Below, one piece after another: positions 6,107 to 9,257 of a DNA stretch of 9,257 bases. Position 1 is the first letter of the stretch. The number at the start of each line of letters is the position of its first letter. Position numbers and translations under genes: made by a program. The stretch is taken from NCBI GenBank assembly GCA_964432945.1, contig CAYSPO010000044.1, forward strand, positions 1 through 9,257. The letters run 5' to 3'. This DNA is from CAYSPO01 sp964432945 (lineage in GTDB: Bacteria; Bacillota; Clostridia; Tissierellales; Peptoniphilaceae). The notes under the pieces are model-generated. The model saw only the letters and a program-made list of their open reading frames with translations, was not told where the DNA came from and ran no database searches.

Positions 6107-7195
6107 ATGTTAAAGTCCAAAGAAAATAGACTTATTCTACTTGTATTGGTAGTCTTGGTCTTTGGAATTATAATGGTATATTCAGCAAGCTGGCCTTATG
6201 CTGTTGATTTAGGAAATGAGCCAGAATTTTTTGCGAAAAAACAGATAATAGCTGCAGTAATAGCTATTGTGGTTATGACAGTCACTTCGTTTTTACCATA
6301 TACTATATATAAAAAGCTGTCTGTTCCGATATACATAGTATCTTATATTTTATGTCTTTTACTTTTTACTCCATTAGGAAATAATTACGGCACTTTTGCA
6401 AGAAGATGGTTAAAATTAGGAATAAGCTTTATGCCTTCTGATATTCATAAAATTGCTGCAATTATAATTATGGCCTCCTATTTAAGTGCAAGAAAAAAGA
6501 ATTTGCCTGTATTAAAAGACTTTATACCAGTTATGGGATTAATAGTAGTAACTATTCTTCCTATATATCTACAGCCTAACTTATCTACAGTTGTTTTAAT
6601 TATAGCTGTTATGGGTGGAATGTATTTTGTGAGTGGTATGAAGCTAAGCTACCTTATTGCTATAATACCATCTGTATTTTTATCAGGTTATTTATTTTTA
6701 TCAGGTCCAGCTAATGAATATAGGAGGCAAAGGATTCACGCAGTTTTTAATCCTTTAGATGATTACCTAGGATCTGGATGGCAATTATCTCAAGCGTTAT
6801 TTGCAGTTAGTTCAGGAGGTTTTTTAGGACTTGGATTGGGAAGAAGCCATCAAAAACATTTATATCTTTCAGAAGCGCACAATGATTTTATTTTCGCTAT
6901 AATTGCTGAAGAATTAGGACTTATTGGCTGTTTGTTTGTTATAATCGCTTTTTTAATATTCATTAAATTAGGGTTTTCAATTTCGTCAAGAGCCAAAGAT
7001 GACTTTGGTCAACTTCTTGGAGTTGGAGTAACATTAATGATAGGTTTGCAAGCTTTTATAAATATGGGGGTTTCGCTAGGTGCATTACCTCCAACTGGTT
7101 TAGTTTTACCATTTATAAGCTATGGTGGAACTTCTCTTGTAATTAATTTAGCGATGGTAGGAATTTTAATTAATATATCTAGGAAAAATAGGTGA
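6107..7195 (+). CDS. ftsW: Septal peptidoglycan glycosyltransferase FtsW (SEDS family)
   Basis: FtsW polymerises lipid II into septal glycan strands together with its class B PBP partner, here probably the PBP at 1796. From 6107 the protein has 362 residues and is a polytopic SEDS protein with about ten membrane helices. Signatures: MVYSAS (23-28); ARRWLKLG (98-105) then MPSD (109-112); QPNLST (156-161); GSGWQLSQAL (222-231); EAHNDFIFAI (256-265), holding the presumed catalytic Asp D260; EELGLIG (268-274); and PPTGLVLPFISYGG (328-341), the FtsW/RodA/SpoVE signature. MPSD replaces the usual QPSE, and QPNLST replaces QPDLGT. The start is placed at 6107, one base after the murD stop, because of the GGAG at 6096-6099; an ATG at 6089 would add six residues. 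Context between murD and murG favours FtsW or its paralogue SpoVE over RodA. Confidence 0.94.
   Translation: MLKSKENRLILLVLVVLVFGIIMVYSASWPYAVDLGNEPEFFAKKQIIAAVIAIVVMTVTSFLPYTIYKKLSVPIYIVSYILCLLLFTPLGNNYGTFARRWLKLGISFMPSDIHKIAAIIIMASYLSARKKNLPVLKDFIPVMGLIVVTILPIYLQPNLSTVVLIIAVMGGMYFVSGMKLSYLIAIIPSVFLSGYLFLSGPANEYRRQRIHAVFNPLDDYLGSGWQLSQALFAVSSGGFLGLGLGRSHQKHLYLSEAHNDFIFAIIAEELGLIGCLFVIIAFLIFIKLGFSISSRAKDDFGQLLGVGVTLMIGLQAFINMGVSLGALPPTGLVLPFISYGGTSLVINLAMVGILINISRKNR
7190..7194 (+). promoter_or_regulatory. Ribosome binding site deciding the murG start
   Basis: AGGTG lies 6 bases before the ATG at 7201 and overlaps the ftsW stop (7193-7195). The alternative GTG start at 7192 would fall inside this site. 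Confidence 0.6.
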
Positions 7196-7200
7196 AATAT

Positions 7201-8319
7201 ATGAAGTATATAATATCAGGTGGAGGCACAGGTGGACATATTTATCCAGCCATTGCTATTTTAGAAGAAATACAAGCAAGGGATAAAGATGCAGATATCC
7301 TTTACATAGGAAATCCCGACTCTATGGAAGAAAGAATAGCTAAAGAAAGAGGGCTTAATTTCAAAGGTATAAGAGTTATGGGAATGCCAAGAAAAATAAA
7401 TACAAAGTTTTTCAAAGGGCTATATGAAATGACAGTTGGATTTAATCAATCTTTAAAAATAGTTAGGGAATTTAAGCCTGATTGTATGATTGGGACAGGC
7501 GGTTTTGTTAGTGGGCCAATTCTTTTAGCTGGAGCTTTAAAAAAGAAAAAAACATTAATTCATGAACAAAATAGTTTGCCTGGTATTACCAACAGACTTC
7601 TTTCAAAGTTAGTTGATAGAGTCTGCGTAACTTATGAAGCATCAATAAGATATTTTGATAAACCTGAAAGAGCAGTAGTAACTGGTAATCCAATTAGAGA
7701 AAGTTTCGATAAAGTTGAAGTTACCGATGAGATGTATAAAAAATATGGTCTTTCTAAAGATCTTCCAATTGTTTTTTTCTTTGGTGGAAGTAATGGCTCT
7801 GAAGAAATTAATAAAACCTTAGCTCAGATGATAAAAGAAAAAGATAATCTACCTTTCCAAATTATCCATGCTACAGGTCAAGATAATTATGATAGTTTCA
7901 TACAAGATTTAGGCGAAAAGAAAGACTTAGATAATATTTCAATTAATCCTTACCTTTATGATATTGCATCTGCTTATGGTATTTGTGATTTAGTTATAAC
8001 AAGTTCAGGAGCCATCACACTAGCTGAGATATCTACTCTAGGGTTAGCAAGCATTTTAATTCCTAAAGCATATACAGCTGAAAATCACCAAGAGTTTAAT
8101 GCAAGACTATATCAAGAAAATGGCGCAAGTGATATGATATTAGAAGCTGAATTAAATTCAGATATTCTTTATGAAAAAATATTAAATATATTAAACAATG
8201 AAAATTCCCTAAAACTTATGGGTGAAAATGCAAAAAAATTAGCTAATCCCAATGCTAAATCTGATATAGTAGATGAAATAGAAAAATTAATTCAAGGAGG
8301 ATTTAATGAAACAAAATAA
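7201..8319 (+). CDS. murG: UDP-N-acetylglucosamine--undecaprenyl-PP-MurNAc-pentapeptide GlcNAc transferase MurG
   Basis: MurG adds GlcNAc from UDP-GlcNAc to lipid I on the inner membrane face, giving lipid II. The 372-residue product has a GT-B fold and near-normal family length. Signatures: SGGGTGGHIYPA (6-17) for acceptor binding; GTGGFVSGP (98-106); HEQNSLPGITNR (121-132); TGNPIR (161-166); the donor-side loop GGSNGS (195-200); HATGQ (223-227); SSGAITLAEI (268-277); and NHQEFNAR (295-302), including the residues that bind the donor sugar. GGSNGS and SSGA differ from the more usual GGSQGA and R[AS]GA. The ATG at 7201 is preferred because the family begins with the MK..ISGGGTGGH segment and AGGTG stands 6 bases upstream; a GTG at 7192 would add three residues. 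The ftsW stop lies 5 bases before this start, and ftsQ overlaps its end by 14 bases. Confidence 0.96.
   Translation: MKYIISGGGTGGHIYPAIAILEEIQARDKDADILYIGNPDSMEERIAKERGLNFKGIRVMGMPRKINTKFFKGLYEMTVGFNQSLKIVREFKPDCMIGTGGFVSGPILLAGALKKKKTLIHEQNSLPGITNRLLSKLVDRVCVTYEASIRYFDKPERAVVTGNPIRESFDKVEVTDEMYKKYGLSKDLPIVFFFGGSNGSEEINKTLAQMIKEKDNLPFQIIHATGQDNYDSFIQDLGEKKDLDNISINPYLYDIASAYGICDLVITSSGAITLAEISTLGLASILIPKAYTAENHQEFNARLYQENGASDMILEAELNSDILYEKILNILNNENSLKLMGENAKKLANPNAKSDIVDEIEKLIQGGFNETK
8294..8300 (+). promoter_or_regulatory. Strong ribosome binding site of ftsQ/divIB inside murG
   Basis: AAGGAGG, a near-perfect Shine-Dalgarno sequence, lies 5 bases before the ATG at 8306, within the final codons of murG. 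It fixes the start and gives a 14-base overlap. Confidence 0.85.
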
Positions 8320-9067
8320 GGTTAAGAAAAGAAACTTTCCAACTTCACTTTTATGGATACTTGTAACCTTCTTGATTTTAGCAGTAGGTTTAGCGATAAT
8401 TGCAGTTAGCTTAGGGTTAAAGCATCCATATTTTAAGGTGGATAACTTTGAAATAAATGGTAATATAATTAATACTGATGAAGAAATAATTTCACAATTA
8501 GATTCTGTAAAAGATACAAGTATATTTTCTGTAAAAACTGATGAAGTTAGAAAGAATATAGAATCTATGGGAAGTATCGAGTCAGTTGAAGTAAAGAAAG
8601 TTATGCCTGACACAATCAAAATTGATATAGTTGAAGATGAGTATATTGGATATATCCAAGTAGATAATGGATATCTTCTTGTAGGAGCTAATTTAAAAGT
8701 TGAAGAGCATGTAGAGGAATTGAGTGAAGAAGAAAAAGATTCACTAATTAAAATATCTAATGCAAGTTATGATGTATTATCTATTGGAAGCGATGTTTCC
8801 TCGCTAGATAGGGAAATGGTGTTTTTATCAGATTTAATAAACCATGTACTTAGAAAAATTACAACAGAAGTAGATTTCATAACAGAAACTGATAAAGTTA
8901 TTATAAAATTGAAACCTGGTACAATTGTGGAGTTTGGAGAACTAAAAGAAACAGATTACAAAATAGCACTTATTGAAAAAGTAATTTCAGATCTTCAAAG
9001 TAAAGATATTAGTGCAAAAGAGATAATTTTAGATGGAACTCCTAACCCAATTGTGGTTACAGAGTAA
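8306..9067 (+). CDS. ftsQ: Cell division protein FtsQ/DivIB (POTRA-domain protein)
   Basis: FtsQ/DivIB is a bitopic divisome protein that binds FtsL and DivIC/FtsB outside the membrane. The 253-residue product has a short basic cytoplasmic tail (1-12), one membrane helix (about 15-37) and a POTRA domain opening with YFKVDNFEINGN (42-53), the usual F.V..I.V.GN pattern. The segment IESVEVKKVMPDTIKIDI (91-108) matches the W..V.V.R..P.T..I.V core of the family. The following beta domain holds an acidic stretch (133-144) and ends with LDGTPNPIV (242-250), resembling the DLR....P.V end of DivIB. The gene is last in the cluster and is followed by a terminator-like hairpin. In many relatives murB, murC or murA comes between murG and this gene; here nothing does. 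Sequence divergence is normal for this family, and the call rests on domain order plus context. Confidence 0.92.
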   Translation: MKQNKVKKRNFPTSLLWILVTFLILAVGLAIIAVSLGLKHPYFKVDNFEINGNIINTDEEIISQLDSVKDTSIFSVKTDEVRKNIESMGSIESVEVKKVMPDTIKIDIVEDEYIGYIQVDNGYLLVGANLKVEEHVEELSEEEKDSLIKISNASYDVLSIGSDVSSLDREMVFLSDLINHVLRKITTEVDFITETDKVIIKLKPGTIVEFGELKETDYKIALIEKVISDLQSKDISAKEIILDGTPNPIVVTE

Positions 9068-9108
9068 TTTGTTGTTATTGAACAAAATATAATAGATCAT
9101 ACCTAAAA

Positions 9109-9146
9109 CAAAAGCAAAACTGCTATTTATAGTGGTTTTGCTTTGT
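9109..9146 (+). terminator. Long hairpin, probable end of the dcw operon
   Basis: AAAGCAAAAC (9111-9120) pairs fully with GTTTTGCTTT (9135-9144). The stem continues inward through two G-T wobbles (9121-9122 with 9133-9134) and CTA/TAG (9123-9125 with 9130-9132) around a 4-base loop. Two further outer pairs form if A9110 bulges. That gives about 15 continuous pairs. The downstream tract (GTCTGTTCT) is only moderately T-rich, so termination may be imperfect. The upstream A-rich flank could let it act on the opposite strand as well. It starts about 40 bases after the ftsQ stop. Confidence 0.7.
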
Positions 9147-9226
9147 CTGTTCTATACAACGACTTGATCAAAATAGACAAAAGTACCTATGATTTAAGCT
9201 TTTGATTTTTATTATTAATGTATATT

Positions 9227-9235
9227 TGTTATAAT
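9227..9235 (+). promoter_or_regulatory. Extended -10 promoter candidate for a downstream gene
   Basis: TGTTATAAT is an exact TGnTATAAT match. No good -35 lies at 17 bases; TTGATT at 9202-9207 is 22 bases away, too far for normal spacing. Transcription would begin near 9242 and run out of the window. Lying after the terminator hairpin, it suggests that a new + strand unit starts here. Confidence 0.5.
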
Positions 9236-9257
9236 CTAATTACAAAGAATAGAGTCT

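Larger units (their letters stand above)
9068..9257. other. Non-coding end region after the dcw cluster
   Basis: These 190 A/T-rich bases hold the terminator hairpin and the extended -10 candidate. A weak second inverted repeat, CAAAAG (9178-9183) and CTTTTG (9199-9204), is followed by a T-rich stretch (9206-9213). An 8-base palindrome TTGATCAA lies at 9164-9171. No open frame, tRNA or mobile element is visible. Confidence 0.7.

Noticed and set aside
8287..8619. Minus-strand frame of 110 codons opposite ftsQ
   Set aside because: It is a Ser/Thr-rich shadow of the ftsQ coding strand, with no supporting signals.
9088..9093. TATAAT just after ftsQ as a promoter
   Set aside because: It lacks a TGn extension and a -35 at proper spacing, and it lies before the terminator hairpin. 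It is most likely chance in A/T-rich DNA.
1..9257. CRISPR arrays, tRNA or rRNA genes, insertion sequences, phage or toxin-antitoxin genes
   Set aside because: No repeat arrays, terminal inverted repeats, transposase-like frames or RNA gene signatures were seen. Coding genes fill nearly the whole window.

Overview
The window is a compact division and cell wall (dcw) cluster from a low-G+C, Gram-positive type bacterium. Nine genes lie on the + strand in the order mraZ (5' end cut off), rsmH, ftsL, a class B penicillin-binding protein gene (ftsI/pbpB/spoVD type), mraY, murD, ftsW, murG and ftsQ/divIB. The lineage is inferred from strong A/T bias, AGA/AGG arginine codons, purine-rich Shine-Dalgarno sites before almost every gene, a PASTA-tailed class B PBP, a DivIB-type FtsQ and the gene order. 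These point to Bacillota, most likely an anaerobic Clostridia/Tissierellia-like (perhaps Peptoniphilaceae-like) organism. The sequence alone does not fix the genus, nor whether the organism sporulates.

Layout. Positions 1-378 hold the C-terminal part of MraZ, the dcw repressor; its start and the operon promoter lie upstream of the window. Positions 392-1315 encode RsmH, and 1318-1794 the bitopic septal protein FtsL. Positions 1796-3811 encode the septal transpeptidase with one C-terminal PASTA domain. A 29-base gap follows, the largest inside the operon, carrying an extended -10-like box and a strong ribosome site. Positions 3841-8319 hold mraY, murD, ftsW and murG almost without gaps. Positions 8306-9067 encode FtsQ/DivIB and overlap murG. 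The last 190 bases (9068-9257) are non-coding: a long hairpin that probably ends the operon, then an extended -10 promoter candidate for a gene beyond the window.

How the genes work together. MurD adds D-Glu to the UDP-MurNAc-peptide. MraY moves phospho-MurNAc-pentapeptide onto undecaprenyl phosphate (lipid I), and MurG adds GlcNAc (lipid II). FtsW polymerises lipid II and the class B PBP cross-links it at the septum, with FtsL and FtsQ/DivIB as divisome scaffold partners. MraZ and RsmH are the usual regulatory and rRNA-modifying pair at the head of such operons.

No undescribed system is visible; this is core machinery. The points most worth a second look are the reduced gene content (no murE, murF, murC or murB where many relatives keep them), a C8 tract inside a short GC hairpin in the PBP gene, an A8 slippery run in ftsL, an extended -10 box and T7 spacer before mraY, an acidic linker in the PBP, and substitutions at usually conserved positions in MraY, MurD, FtsW and MurG.
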